A stretch of DNA of 37,818 bases from Ferrovibrio terrae_B (GTDB taxonomy: Bacteria; Pseudomonadota; Alphaproteobacteria; Ferrovibrionales; Ferrovibrionaceae): NCBI RefSeq assembly GCF_943371255.1, contig NZ_CALRUC010000029.1, positions 1 through 37,818 of the forward strand, in the 5' to 3' direction. The translations under genes and the position numbers were made by a program. Each line of letters starts with the position of its first letter. Within the stretch, counting starts at the first letter, position 1. Below are positions 1 to 7,805 of this stretch, piece after piece. The notes below the pieces were generated by a model. It was not told where the DNA came from and ran no database searches. It worked only from the letters and a program-made list of their open reading frames with translations.

Positions 1-2079
1 GTCGAGCAGCATGAGGTGAAGTCTTCCCTGTGGTATCTGCGCTATCAGGTCGAAGGCACCGACACCCACATCATCGTGGCCACCACGCGCCCGGAGACTA
101 TGCTGGGTGATACCGGCATTGCCGTGCATCCGGAAGACGAGCGCTACAAGCATCTGGTCGGCAAGTTCGCCATCCTGCCGCTGGTCGGTCGCCGTATTCC
201 CATCGTTGCCGACGAGTATTCCGATCCCGAGAAGGGTTCGGGCGCGGTGAAGATGACGCCGGCGCATGACTTCAACGATTTCGAGGTCGGCAAGCGCCAT
301 AACCTCGAGATGATCAACATCTTCGACAAGCATGCCAAGCTGAACGATGCCGTGCCCGAGAAGTATCGCGGCATGGAGCGCTTTGCCGCGCGCAAGCTGA
401 TCGTTGCCGATCTCGAAGAGCTGGGCCTGGTCGAGAAGATCGAGCCCAACACCCATATGGTGCCGCATGGCGACCGCTCGCAGGTGGTGATCGAACCCTG
501 GCTGACCGAGCAGTGGTATGTGAATGCCGAAGTGCTCGCGCGTCCCGCCATCGCGGCGGTGGAGCAGGGCGACATCCAGTTCGTGCCCAAGAGCTGGGAA
601 AAGACCTATTTCGAATGGATGCGCAACATCCAGCCCTGGTGCATCTCGCGCCAGCTCTGGTGGGGTCATCAGATCCCGGCCTGGTACGGTCCGGACGACA
701 CGGTGTTCGTCGCCTATGACGAGGCCGAAGCGCAGGCCGAAGCGACGAAGCATTATGGCAAGGCCGTCGCGCTGCGTCGCGACGAGGACGTGCTCGATAC
801 CTGGTTCTCTTCGGCGCTGTGGCCGTTCTCCACGCTGGGCTGGCCGGAACAGACGCCGGTGCTGCAGTCGCATTACCCCACCGATGTGCTGGTTACCGGT
901 TTCGACATCATCTTCTTCTGGGTTGCCCGGATGATCATGATGGGGCTGCATTTCACCAAGAAGGCGCCGTTCCACACGGTCTACATCCATGCCCTGGTCC
1001 GCGACGAGAAGGGCCAGAAGATGTCCAAGACCAAGGGCAACGTGATGGACCCGCTGGATGTGATCGGCAAATACGGTGCCGATGCCTTGCGCTTCGCGCT
1101 CACCATCTTCGCCGCGCAGGGTCGCGACGTTAAAATGTCTGAGCAGCGCGTCGAGGGCTATCGCAACTTCGCCACCAAGCTGTGGAATGCCGCGCGCTTT
1201 GCCGAGATGAACGGCTGTGCGCTGCCAGCCGAGTTCAAGCCGGAAAGCGTACAGGGCACCGTCAACAAATGGGCCATCGGCGAGCTGGGCAAGGCGGCGC
1301 GCGATGTCGAAGCCGCACTCGCTGCCTACAAGTTCAACGAAGCGGCCGGTGCGCTGTATCACTTTACCTGGGGCAGTTTCTGCGACTGGTATCTGGAGCT
1401 GATCAAGCCTGCCCTGACCGGCGAGGATGCGGCGCTGAAGGCCGAGACGCAGGCGACCTGCGCCTATGTGCTGCGGCAGCTGATCCACCTGCTGCATCCC
1501 TTCATGCCGTTTGTCACCGAAGAGCTGTGGGACAAGCTGTATGGCGCCCCCGGCGGCTACCTGATGCTGCGCGACTGGCCCAGGGACGGCGCGCGGGCCG
1601 AGGACAAGGCAGCGGCAGCCGAGATCGACTGGCTGATCCGCCTGATCGATGGCGTGCGTGCGGCCCGTGCGGCGCTGAATGTGCCGGCCGGCGCCAAGAT
1701 CGCCATGATCGCCAATGGCGGCAATGCCGAGACCGCCGCACGGCTGGCCCGCCATGCCGATCCGATCAAGCGGCTCGCCCGCATCGAGACGATGACGGAA
1801 AACCAGACCGCACCGCAGGGCTCGGCCCGCATCGTCATCGACGAGGCCACCTTCGTGCTGCCGCTGGCCGAGGTGATCGATATCGCCAAGGAAAAGCAGC
1901 GCCTGGGCAAGGAACGCGACAAGGCGCTGGCCGAGATCGCCAAGATCGATGCCAAGCTGGCCGACACCACCTTCATGGCGCGCGCGCCGCAGGCGGTGGT
2001 GGACGAGCAGCATGAGCGTCGCACCGCGCAGTCCTCGCTGGCCGAGAAGCTGGCCGACGCGCTGCAGCAGTTGGGCTGA
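1..2079 (+). CDS. valS: Valine--tRNA ligase, 3' part (5' end outside the window)
   Basis: Cytoplasmic class I aminoacyl-tRNA synthetase that charges tRNA-Val. The reading frame is open from base 1, so the gene starts upstream; 692 residues are visible, against roughly 900 for a whole enzyme. The HIGH motif and the start of the Rossmann fold are therefore missing only because the window begins here. Visible parts in order: the CP1 editing domain with TRPETMLGDT near residue 30, the second half of the catalytic domain with the KMSKT signature at bases 1018-1032, the anticodon-binding helical domain with HPFMPFVTEELW, and a Val-specific C-terminal coiled coil rich in Lys, Glu and Ala over the last 70 residues. 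The GTG at base 16 is an internal codon, not a start. The next gene begins 5 bases after the stop. Confidence 0.97.
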   Translation, partial: VEQHEVKSSLWYLRYQVEGTDTHIIVATTRPETMLGDTGIAVHPEDERYKHLVGKFAILPLVGRRIPIVADEYSDPEKGSGAVKMTPAHDFNDFEVGKRHNLEMINIFDKHAKLNDAVPEKYRGMERFAARKLIVADLEELGLVEKIEPNTHMVPHGDRSQVVIEPWLTEQWYVNAEVLARPAIAAVEQGDIQFVPKSWEKTYFEWMRNIQPWCISRQLWWGHQIPAWYGPDDTVFVAYDEAEAQAEATKHYGKAVALRRDEDVLDTWFSSALWPFSTLGWPEQTPVLQSHYPTDVLVTGFDIIFFWVARMIMMGLHFTKKAPFHTVYIHALVRDEKGQKMSKTKGNVMDPLDVIGKYGADALRFALTIFAAQGRDVKMSEQRVEGYRNFATKLWNAARFAEMNGCALPAEFKPESVQGTVNKWAIGELGKAARDVEAALAAYKFNEAAGALYHFTWGSFCDWYLELIKPALTGEDAALKAETQATCAYVLRQLIHLLHPFMPFVTEELWDKLYGAPGGYLMLRDWPRDGARAEDKAAAAEIDWLIRLIDGVRAARAALNVPAGAKIAMIANGGNAETAARLARHADPIKRLARIETMTENQTAPQGSARIVIDEATFVLPLAEVIDIAKEKQRLGKERDKALAEIAKIDAKLADTTFMARAPQAVVDEQHERRTAQSSLAEKLADALQQLG

Positions 2080-2084
2080 CCAGG

Positions 2085-2504
2085 ATGTCCCCGGCCGACC
2101 AGGAACTGCTCGATGCCGCCATGGCGCTGATCCGGCAGCGCTATGCCGTCGGCCGGCACCATATCGCCGCCGCCCTGCGCACGCAGTCGGGCAAGATCGT
2201 CACCGGCCTGCATCTCGATACCTATGTCGGCCGTGCCTCGGTCTGTGCCGAGGCGGTCGCAGTGGGGCAGGCGATGGCGCAGATCGGCGCTGCGGACCCG
2301 ATCACCGATATCGTCTCCGTGCGTCATCCGCGCCCGACCGAGCAGAACCAGACGATCCAGGTGGTGGCGCCCTGCGGCATCTGTCGCGAAATGCTGCGCG
2401 ACTTCGCACCCGATGCGCGTGTGCTGCTGGCCGACGAGGCCGGCGGGCTGAAAGCCTATGCGCCGTCTGAACTGCTGCCGCTCAAGTATCACCGGCAGCC
2501 GTAA
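2085..2504 (+). CDS. Cytidine deaminase-like zinc hydrolase
   Basis: Predicted member of the cytidine deaminase fold, 139 residues, the usual length for the small tetrameric type. Zinc site: VCAE (Cys ligand plus catalytic Glu) and PCGIC (two more Cys), matching the three-Cys pattern of small Cdd enzymes. The N-terminal substrate region differs from classical Cdd. Where Cdd normally has a G-x-N-x-E-N stretch before the CAE motif, this protein has HLDTYVGRAS, so the substrate may be a modified nucleoside or another amino-heterocycle (the blasticidin-S deaminase relatives also diverge here). It starts 5 bases after valS with a poor ribosome site (AGGA directly against ATG), so translation is probably coupled to valS. 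Family assignment is firm; cytidine as substrate is inference. Confidence 0.85.
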   Translation: MSPADQELLDAAMALIRQRYAVGRHHIAAALRTQSGKIVTGLHLDTYVGRASVCAEAVAVGQAMAQIGAADPITDIVSVRHPRPTEQNQTIQVVAPCGICREMLRDFAPDARVLLADEAGGLKAYAPSELLPLKYHRQP

Positions 2505-2531
2505 GGCTGCTGACGCAGCCGGGCAGCCTTA
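2502..2531 (+). terminator. Nested hairpins after the deaminase gene, possible weak terminator
   Basis: A perfect 9-base inverted repeat (TAAGGCTGC at 2502-2510, GCAGCCTTA at 2523-2531) begins at the stop codon. A mutually exclusive shorter hairpin lies inside it: GGCTGC 2505-2510, loop TGAC, GCAGCC 2515-2520. A further small dyad CCCCG/CGGGG lies at 2534-2549. None is followed by a T run, so this is not a canonical intrinsic terminator. It may act as a 3' stabiliser or a Rho-assisted stop. Confidence 0.4.
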
Positions 2532-2611
2532 ACCCCCGTATTGTCGGGGTGCATTCTCACGCTTGACCCTGCATGGGGTCGCTGCTCTGCTGCTGTCAGC
2601 AGGAGGCACCC

Positions 2612-2998
2612 ATGAGCAACGCGCAGGTCAACGATATTCTCAGCATCGTCCAGGTCTATCTGGACGGACTCTACGAAGGCGACACGGCGAAGCTGCGCCA
2701 GTCCTTCCATCCGGCCTCCAGCCTGTTTGCCGTGGCAGCCGATGGCAAGCTGGTCAACATGCCGCGCGAGGACTGGTGCAAGGCAGTCGAGAGCCGGCCG
2801 TCGCCCAAGGCCAATGGCCAGGGCCGCGAGCATGAGCGCATCCTGTCGGTCGATATCACCGGACCGAACACCGCGCTGGTCAAGCTGAACTGCGCGATCC
2901 TGCCGCGCTTCTTCACCGACTATCTGAGCCTGATCAAGCTCGACGGCCGCTGGCAGGTGATCAGCAAGACCTTCGTGGCCGAGACGCTGGCCTCGTAA
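2612..2998 (+). CDS. NTF2-like (SnoaL / lumazine-binding type) protein
   Basis: Small alpha+beta-cone protein of 128 residues. The pattern is a long N-terminal helix (ILSIVQVYLDGLYEGD), FHPASSLFAV, a central strand region, and a closing LIKLDGRWQVISKTF strand, typical of the NTF2-like superfamily (Lumazine_bd_2 type). Such proteins are often small-ligand binders or isomerase-like enzymes; no specific activity can be read here. The start is ATG 2612 because AGGAGG lies at 2601-2606, five bases upstream. An in-frame upstream ATG at 2573 has no such site and would add an unlikely Cys-rich tail. The stop TAA overlaps the ATG of the next small gene by one base, so the two are translationally linked. 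Confidence 0.8.
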   Translation: MSNAQVNDILSIVQVYLDGLYEGDTAKLRQSFHPASSLFAVAADGKLVNMPREDWCKAVESRPSPKANGQGREHERILSVDITGPNTALVKLNCAILPRFFTDYLSLIKLDGRWQVISKTFVAETLAS

Positions 2999-3123
2999 TG
3001 CGCGCAGTCACCATCCTTGCGGTTCTGCTGATGCTATCGGCCTGCACGGACCCGGCGTCGATGTTCGCCGGCGGTGTGCGCGGCTGGTGCAAATCGTCCC
3101 CCAGCTGCACGGTGCAGGACTAG
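2998..3123 (+). CDS. Very small predicted lipoprotein (41 residues)
   Basis: Short gene overlapping the stop of the NTF2-like gene (TAATG). The product begins MRAVTILAVLLMLSAC, a compact signal peptide ending in the lipobox LSAC with Cys16 as the predicted lipidated residue. The mature part is only 26 residues, with two more Cys (31 and 37) that could form a disulfide in the periplasm. Support is the stop-start overlap, the well-formed lipobox and the plausible length. I do not recognise the family. It could be a membrane-tethered peptide working with the gene before it; no function should be assumed. Confidence 0.6.
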   Translation: MRAVTILAVLLMLSACTDPASMFAGGVRGWCKSSPSCTVQD

Positions 3124-3182
3124 GCGCCCGACTTCTGCCATAATCCTGCGACATGTTGTTGCCGGGTTGGACAGGGGGGCAC

Positions 3183-3707
3183 ATGAGTCTCCGTTACTGG
3201 GCCTTGAGCTTGAGCAGCGTCATTGCGGTTGCCGCTGGCATTGTTTTGGCTGCCGAAGAATGCCGCGCCATGGACCGCGTGTCCGACCGCATCGTAGACC
3301 GTAAGACCGGCAATATGACCATTCCGCCGGTGGTTCGACAGCATCGCACCACCCTGCCGGCCGAGCATGCCAGCGTACGCTTCGCGCCCGGCGACAGCAC
3401 GCTGACGCCTGACGCAGTATCCAGTCTTGACGTGCAGGCCGAAACCCTGCGGCGCCTGCCGAATGCCCCGGTCTGGATTTATGGCTATGCTGATCCGGAG
3501 GAAGAATCCCTGCCGCTAGAGGCCAGTAAACTGGCGCGGCGCCGTGCCGAGGCGGTACGCGACTACCTGCTGGCGCAGGGCGCATTGCTGAAAGAGCACA
3601 AGATTATCGTGGTGGTGGCGGAGCGGCCGAACAACCCGCGCCTGCTTTCGACGGTGGAGCGGCCAGCGCGTTATGCCACCACGTTCCTTCTGCCCTGGAG
3701 CGAGTGA
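3183..3707 (+). CDS. Exported OmpA-domain protein
   Basis: Secreted or envelope protein of 174 residues. Residues 1-30 form a signal peptide (MSLRYW, then a hydrophobic run ending near AAEECRA). Residues about 65-170 resemble an OmpA C-terminal peptidoglycan-binding domain: VRFAPGDSTLTP, a central IYGYADPEE strand, and the SKLARRRAEAVRDYL helix in which Arg and the following loop normally contact diaminopimelate. The usual TD-x-x-G stretch is replaced by YGYADPEE, so binding may be altered. ATG 3183 is chosen because AGGGGGG lies just upstream and it starts the signal peptide; an earlier in-frame start at 3153 would spoil it. The TGA stop directly abuts the stop codon of the convergent MFS gene. 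Confidence 0.75.
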   Translation: MSLRYWALSLSSVIAVAAGIVLAAEECRAMDRVSDRIVDRKTGNMTIPPVVRQHRTTLPAEHASVRFAPGDSTLTPDAVSSLDVQAETLRRLPNAPVWIYGYADPEEESLPLEASKLARRRAEAVRDYLLAQGALLKEHKIIVVVAERPNNPRLLSTVERPARYATTFLLPWSE

Positions 3708-4958
3708 TTACTCTGCAGCGACGGTTGCTGCCTTCCGGGTCGAACTCTGCCGGATCGCGACTGCCGTCAGCGTGGTAAGTGCCAGCATCGCGGCGACGAA
3801 CCACAGCACATAGTCGGCGCGGCCATGATCCAGCAACAGGCCCAGCACCAGCGGCGCCGTGGCCGAGCCGGCATCCAGCCCCGAATAGACGAAGCCGAAG
3901 ACGCGGCCCGAGGCGCCCTTGGGCGCCGCGCCGCGCACGATCAGGTCGCGCGATGGCGTGGTGAAGCCCTGCAGGAAGCCGGCGCCAGCAATCGCCGCCA
4001 CCAGGGCTGCGGCCGGCAGGTTCAGGTTGGCCACCACCAGGATCAGGCCGGCGGCGCCCAGCAGGCCAGTGATGACGATGGCTTCCAGTTTCACGCCCTT
4101 GTCGGCCACCCAGCCGCCCACCATCACGCCGGCCGAGGCGCCGAGCAGGAAGCCGGTCAGCGCCGTGGTCGCCAGCGTCAGCGGTGTCCCGTAGAGCGCG
4201 GCCAATGTCGCCGGCAGGAAGTTCTGCGTGCCGATCAGCGCGAAGGACAACAGCAGGAAATAGCCGAAGCACATCATCACCGGCAGGGTGAGCAGCGGGC
4301 CAAGGGCTTCGGCTTTTTCGCCGGCCTTTGCCGCGGCGCGACGGGCGGCACCGGCATCTTCCTTCAGCAGGTCGCGGTTCATCAGCAGGGCGGCGAGCAC
4401 GGCATAGCCCACCAGGGCCGCGATGATCGGCGCGGCACGCCAGCCGAACAGGGCGGCACCGCCGGCCATCAGCACCGGTGCCAGGCCCCAGCCCAGATTG
4501 CCGCCCAGCGTATGGCTGCCATAGGCGCGGCCGAGCCGCTTCTGGTCGACGGATGCATTGAGGATCGAGAAATCGGCGGGATGGAACACGCTGTTGCCGA
4601 TACCGGCGAGCACGGCGACCGGCAGCAGCAGCCAGTAGCTCGGCGCCAGGCCATAGAGCAGGATCGCGGTGCAGAAGATGGCGAGGCCACCGATCAGCAC
4701 GTTGCGCGCGCCGATACGGTCGACCAGGAAGCCGGCCGGCGTCTGCAGCACGCCCGAGGTGACATAGAACAGCGTCATCACCAGGCCGAGTTCGGTATAG
4801 CTGACGCTGAAATCCTCGCGCAGGAACGGGAACAGCGGCGGCAGCACCAGCTGGAAGAAATGGCTGCAGCCATGCGCGACGCTGATCAGCGCCATCACCT
4901 TGATGTCGCGATTCGGAATGGAGGACGGGTTGCCGGCGGGGAGGGCGAAATCGGTCAT
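3708..4958 (-). CDS. Major facilitator superfamily transporter
   Basis: Inner-membrane secondary transporter of 416 residues with about 12 hydrophobic segments split by a charged central loop (residues about 205-225, rich in Ala, Lys and Glu). The loop between TM2 and TM3 carries GFLVDRIGARNVLIGG, the MFS motif A. The N-terminus SVAHGCSHFFQLVLPPL recalls the fosmidomycin-resistance (Fsr)-like branch of the MFS, which I hold only as a resemblance. Substrate and direction are unknown. It lies downstream of the NMT1-type binding protein on the same strand but is separated from it by a strong terminator, so it is probably its own unit. The start ATG has no obvious Shine-Dalgarno site. Confidence 0.85.
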   Translation of the reverse strand: MTDFALPAGNPSSIPNRDIKVMALISVAHGCSHFFQLVLPPLFPFLREDFSVSYTELGLVMTLFYVTSGVLQTPAGFLVDRIGARNVLIGGLAIFCTAILLYGLAPSYWLLLPVAVLAGIGNSVFHPADFSILNASVDQKRLGRAYGSHTLGGNLGWGLAPVLMAGGAALFGWRAAPIIAALVGYAVLAALLMNRDLLKEDAGAARRAAAKAGEKAEALGPLLTLPVMMCFGYFLLLSFALIGTQNFLPATLAALYGTPLTLATTALTGFLLGASAGVMVGGWVADKGVKLEAIVITGLLGAAGLILVVANLNLPAAALVAAIAGAGFLQGFTTPSRDLIVRGAAPKGASGRVFGFVYSGLDAGSATAPLVLGLLLDHGRADYVLWFVAAMLALTTLTAVAIRQSSTRKAATVAAE

Positions 4959-5077
4959 CTGGGCCTGCGGAACGGGAGCGGATGCGTTTCCTCCGGCTGT
5001 GTCGCCGGTTCAAAGCAGGGTAGCAGAGAATGGCCGATGGGCCAGCAAAAACGCCTGCTACGGAATATCTGCCGCAT

Positions 5078-5106
5078 AAAAAAGCGCGGGGTTTATGGCC
5101 CCGCGC
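5078..5106 (-). terminator. Intrinsic terminator of the NMT1-type binding protein gene
   Basis: On the minus strand an 8-base GC stem (GCGCGGGG / CCCCGCGC, plus-strand 5084-5091 and 5099-5106) with a 7-base loop is followed directly by six T (plus-strand A run 5078-5083). This is a textbook Rho-independent terminator, 35 bases after the binding protein stop. A second small hairpin, GTCCGT-GTTT-ACGGAC, sits at 5119-5134 between the stop codon and the terminator. Confidence 0.9.
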
Positions 5107-5140
5107 CCGGTCTTTGCGGTCCGTGTTTACGGACTGCGCC

Positions 5141-6139
5141 TCATTTCTTCATCTTCACGGCGGTGTCGAGATACTTGTTGGTATAGACGGTGCCGACATC
5201 GAAGGACTGCTCCATGCCGAAATAGGTCTTCACCATGTCGTAGTCGCTCTGCATGCGCTTGGCATCGAAGGCGCCGAGCGCGACGCCGGTGGTGGCCGGA
5301 TCCGTCATCAGTTCCTTGATGCGGTTCCACTGGTCACGCTGGTTGGCTTCGTCCAGCCCGCTGACGCTGCCCATCAGCGCCTTCAGGCAGGGACTGACAT
5401 CGGCGACGCAGGCGGCGAAGGCCTTCTGCGAGACGCTGACGAACTTGGCCACCTTGTCCGGATTCTTGCTGATATAGCTGCCGTTCACGATGATCGAATT
5501 GCCATACAGGTTCAGGCCCATGTCGCGCCAGGCGAGGAAGCCGAGATCGGGGCCGAACTCGCGCACCTTCAGGTCATGCTCGTTGTAGAAATCGCTGGTG
5601 ATGTCGATCGCCTTGGCTTTCAGCGAGGCGACCTTGGCCTGCGGCGTGATGTTGACGAAGGTGACGCTGTCGGTGGCGATGCCGACCTGCTTGGCAAAGG
5701 CCGGCCACATCACGCGCGAGGCATCGCCCGGCGGGTTGCCCAGCTTCTTGCCGGGGAAGTCTTTCGCTCCGGTGATCCCGGAGCTCTTGAGCCAGTAGAA
5801 GCCCTGCGGCGAATTGGCATAGACGGTCATCACCGCCACCAGGTCGGCGCCCTTGCTCTTGGCGACCAGCGCGGTCGCCATGTCGGCGATGGCGAATTCG
5901 GTGTTGGCGGCGCCCACGCGCTGGGCCGAGACGCCCGAACCCTTGCCGCTCTCGATATTCACATCCAGCCCGGCCTGGTCGTACCAGCCCTGCGCCTTGG
6001 CGTAGTAGTAGGGGGAATGGTCGGCGGTCGGCACCCAGTTCAGCAGCAGGTTGACCTTGTCCTTGGCCTGGGCGAATGCGCCCCCGGCCGGCAGCAGGGC
6101 GGCTGCAACCGCAATGGCAAGAATTCCGCGGACTGTCAT
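5141..6139 (-). CDS. ABC transporter substrate-binding protein, NMT1/THI5-like
   Basis: Periplasmic solute-binding protein of 332 residues. A signal peptide of about 23 residues (MTVRGILAIAV, cut after GAFAQA) precedes a mature part beginning VNLLLNWVPTADHSPYYYAKAQGWY, the conserved opening of the NMT1/THI5-like binders used for pyrimidine, riboflavin and thiamine precursors, alkanesulfonates and others. Later hallmarks are GVSAQRVGAANTEFAIAD and the YISKNPDKVAKFV helix. It is transcribed away from tetR, the permease and the ATPase, and presumably feeds that transporter. GGAGGGGAA lies about 7 bases before the ATG. No TPP riboswitch-like leader is visible in the 115-base intergenic region, which argues mildly against a thiamine role. 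Substrate unknown. Confidence 0.88.
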   Translation of the reverse strand: MTVRGILAIAVAAALLPAGGAFAQAKDKVNLLLNWVPTADHSPYYYAKAQGWYDQAGLDVNIESGKGSGVSAQRVGAANTEFAIADMATALVAKSKGADLVAVMTVYANSPQGFYWLKSSGITGAKDFPGKKLGNPPGDASRVMWPAFAKQVGIATDSVTFVNITPQAKVASLKAKAIDITSDFYNEHDLKVREFGPDLGFLAWRDMGLNLYGNSIIVNGSYISKNPDKVAKFVSVSQKAFAACVADVSPCLKALMGSVSGLDEANQRDQWNRIKELMTDPATTGVALGAFDAKRMQSDYDMVKTYFGMEQSFDVGTVYTNKYLDTAVKMKK

Positions 6140-6224
6140 GATGGTTCCCCTCCGTTGTGAGTCGCCGCCGGGCGGCGGGTCTGGACGAAACTCTAGCCAG
6201 ACGGCCGCGAACCGGTCAATAATT

Positions 6225-6244
6225 AATCAACTAGTTGGATGATA
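6225..6244. promoter_or_regulatory. Predicted TetR operator 1 (binding protein / tetR divergent promoter)
   Basis: AATCAAC-TAGTTG-GATGATA, an imperfect dyad that contains the perfect 10-base palindrome CAACTAGTTG (6228-6237). It ends 10 bases before the tetR ATG and lies in the divergent control region shared with the binding protein gene. The left arm is identical to operator 2 at 6937; the right arm differs at two of seven positions. Binding by the adjacent TetR protein is inferred from position and repetition. Confidence 0.7.
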
Positions 6245-6254
6245 AGGTACGCGT

Positions 6255-6929
6255 ATGGCAAACCCCGCATCAGACCGCATTTCGGCCCGGGAAGCCCGGG
6301 AAGAGGGCAGTGAGCGCCGCCGCGACCCGGTGGCGACCAAGGCGGCGCTGCTGCGGGCGGCGGTGGCCGAGTTCGCCGCCAAGGGCCTGGCCGGCGCCCG
6401 GATCGACGAGATCGCCCAGCGCGCCGGGGTCAACAAGCAGCTCGTCTACCATTACTTCGGCAGCAAGGATGAGATTTACGCCGCTGCCCTGGAGACCGTT
6501 TATGCCGAGATCCGCGAGCGCGAAAAGGCGCTGCATCTGGGCGACCTGCCGCCGCTGGCGGCGATGGAGCGGCTGATCGGCTTTTCCTTCGACTATCTCG
6601 CTGAGCACCCGGAATTCCTCGCCCTGCTGAATGACGAAAACCGCCAGGAAGCCCGCCATATCCGCGGCTCGGAGCGATTGGAGCAGATGCATTCGCCGCT
6701 GGTCAGCCTGATGCAGGAGACCATCGAACGCGGCGCCGCAGCCGGTGTGTTCCGCCGCGACCTCGATCCGGTGCAGCTCTACATTTCGATTGCCGGCCTG
6801 TCGTATTTCTTCTTCTCGAATAACCGCACGCTGTCGGCGATTTTCGGCCGCGCGCTCGATACGCCCAAGGTCGTGGCCGAGCGGCGCCGGCATATCATTG
6901 CCTTTGCCATGGGCGCCTTGCGGCCGTAG
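6255..6929 (+). CDS. TetR-family transcriptional regulator
   Basis: DNA-binding repressor of 224 residues. The N-terminal helix-turn-helix domain (residues about 25-75) reads AALLRAAVAEFAAKG, then IDEIAQRAGVNKQLVYHYFGSKDEIY, which is the standard TetR recognition helix pattern. The C-terminal ligand and dimer domain (about 85-224) is all-helical, with LIGFSFDYLAEHPEF and SYFFFSNNRTLSAIFG. The overall shape recalls RutR-like regulators, which bind small metabolites, but I cannot assign a ligand. A dyad lies just before the ATG and a second copy just after the stop, so the protein probably represses itself, the divergent binding protein gene and the downstream operon until the transported compound binds. 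Confidence 0.9.
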   Translation: MANPASDRISAREAREEGSERRRDPVATKAALLRAAVAEFAAKGLAGARIDEIAQRAGVNKQLVYHYFGSKDEIYAAALETVYAEIREREKALHLGDLPPLAAMERLIGFSFDYLAEHPEFLALLNDENRQEARHIRGSERLEQMHSPLVSLMQETIERGAAAGVFRRDLDPVQLYISIAGLSYFFFSNNRTLSAIFGRALDTPKVVAERRRHIIAFAMGALRP

Positions 6930-6936
6930 CGCAATC

Positions 6937-6956
6937 AATCAACTGTTTGGTTGATT
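6937..6956. promoter_or_regulatory. Predicted TetR operator 2 (upstream of the permease operon)
   Basis: Perfect dyad AATCAAC-TGTTTG-GTTGATT with 7-base arms and a 6-base spacer. It starts 8 bases after the tetR stop and ends 48 bases before the permease ATG. It shares AATCAACT, TTGG and TGAT in register with operator 1. Its presence between tetR and the permease implies a separate regulated promoter for the permease operon rather than simple read-through from tetR. Confidence 0.75.
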
Positions 6957-7004
6957 AAGATTCAACCGCCTGCTAGGCTTGCACCGAGTCACAGGGGAGA
7001 CGAC

Positions 7005-7805
7005 ATGGCCGCCACGGAACCGGAGACGCCGCAGGACAAGCCGAAAGCCCGGCCGTACTGGCGCTGGCTGGCCATCCTCGCGATCCATGTCGCCGCCATC
7101 ATCCTGTGGGAAATCCTGGTCCGCGCGACCAAGCTGCCGGCCTTCATCCTGCCGGCGCCGAGCGCCATCTTCGCCACCCTGTCGAAAACCAATTACGCCT
7201 GGCTCAGCAACACCTGGGTGACGGCGCAGGAAATCTACGGCGGCTATCTGCTGTCGGTGGTGGCCGGCGTGGTGCTGGCACTGCTGTTCACCTGGTCGCG
7301 GCTGCTGACGCTGGCGGTCTTCCCGCTGTTCATCACGCTCAACATGATCCCCAAGGTGGCGCTTGGGCCCCTGATCATCGTGTGGTTCTCCTATGGCATC
7401 GGCACCAACATCCTGATCACGCTGTCGCTCTGTTTCTTCCCGATCCTGCTCACCACCGTGCGCGGCTTGAAGGAAGTGGAGCCCGACCTGCTCGACCTGG
7501 TGAAATCGCTGAAGGGCTCGCGCTGGCAGACCTTCATCTACATCCAGCTGCCCGGTTCGCTGCCTTACATCTTCGCCGGCATGAAGGTGGCCGCGATCCT
7601 GGCCGTCGCCGGCGCCGTGGTCGGCGAATTCATCTCGTCCGACAAGGGCCTGGGCTACCTGATGATCCAGGTGCAGGCCTCGCTCGATACCCCGGCCATG
7701 TTCATGGCCGTCATCGTCATCACCCTGCTCGGCATCGCGCTGTACCTGCTGGTGCTGCTGCTCGAGCATCTGCTTATCCGCAAGGATGCGAGGATCGCGT
7801 CATGA
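7005..7805 (+). CDS. ABC transporter permease (SsuC/TauC/ThiX-like, BPD_transp_1)
   Basis: Inner-membrane permease of 266 residues with about six membrane segments. The EAA coupling-helix region, residues about 160-190, reads VEPDLLDLVKSLKGSRWQTF followed by LPGSLPYIFAG, the contact with the ATPase. The family normally partners NMT1-type binding proteins. The start is ATG 7005, with GGGGAGA just upstream. An in-frame TTG at 6951 lies inside the operator dyad and is rejected. The stop overlaps the ATG of the next gene by four bases (ATGA), showing tight coupling within the operon. The matching ATPase is encoded four genes on, at 10756, and the binding protein divergently at 6139. Substrate unknown. 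Confidence 0.92.
   Translation: MAATEPETPQDKPKARPYWRWLAILAIHVAAIILWEILVRATKLPAFILPAPSAIFATLSKTNYAWLSNTWVTAQEIYGGYLLSVVAGVVLALLFTWSRLLTLAVFPLFITLNMIPKVALGPLIIVWFSYGIGTNILITLSLCFFPILLTTVRGLKEVEPDLLDLVKSLKGSRWQTFIYIQLPGSLPYIFAGMKVAAILAVAGAVVGEFISSDKGLGYLMIQVQASLDTPAMFMAVIVITLLGIALYLLVLLLEHLLIRKDARIAS

Noticed and set aside
3825..5186. 453-codon plus-strand frame opposite the MFS gene
   Set aside because: Composition is Gln/His/Arg-heavy without domains, it runs through the terminator at 5078-5106, and the opposite strand encodes a full 12-segment transporter.
5141..6254. Thiamine-precursor transport role for the NMT1-type binding protein
   Set aside because: No TPP riboswitch-like sequence in the leader, no thiamine genes nearby, and the family binds many other ligands; substrate left open.
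6951..7004. Upstream TTG start for the ABC permease
   Set aside because: It falls inside the perfect operator dyad, has no ribosome site, and the ATG at 7005 has GGGGAGA just before it.
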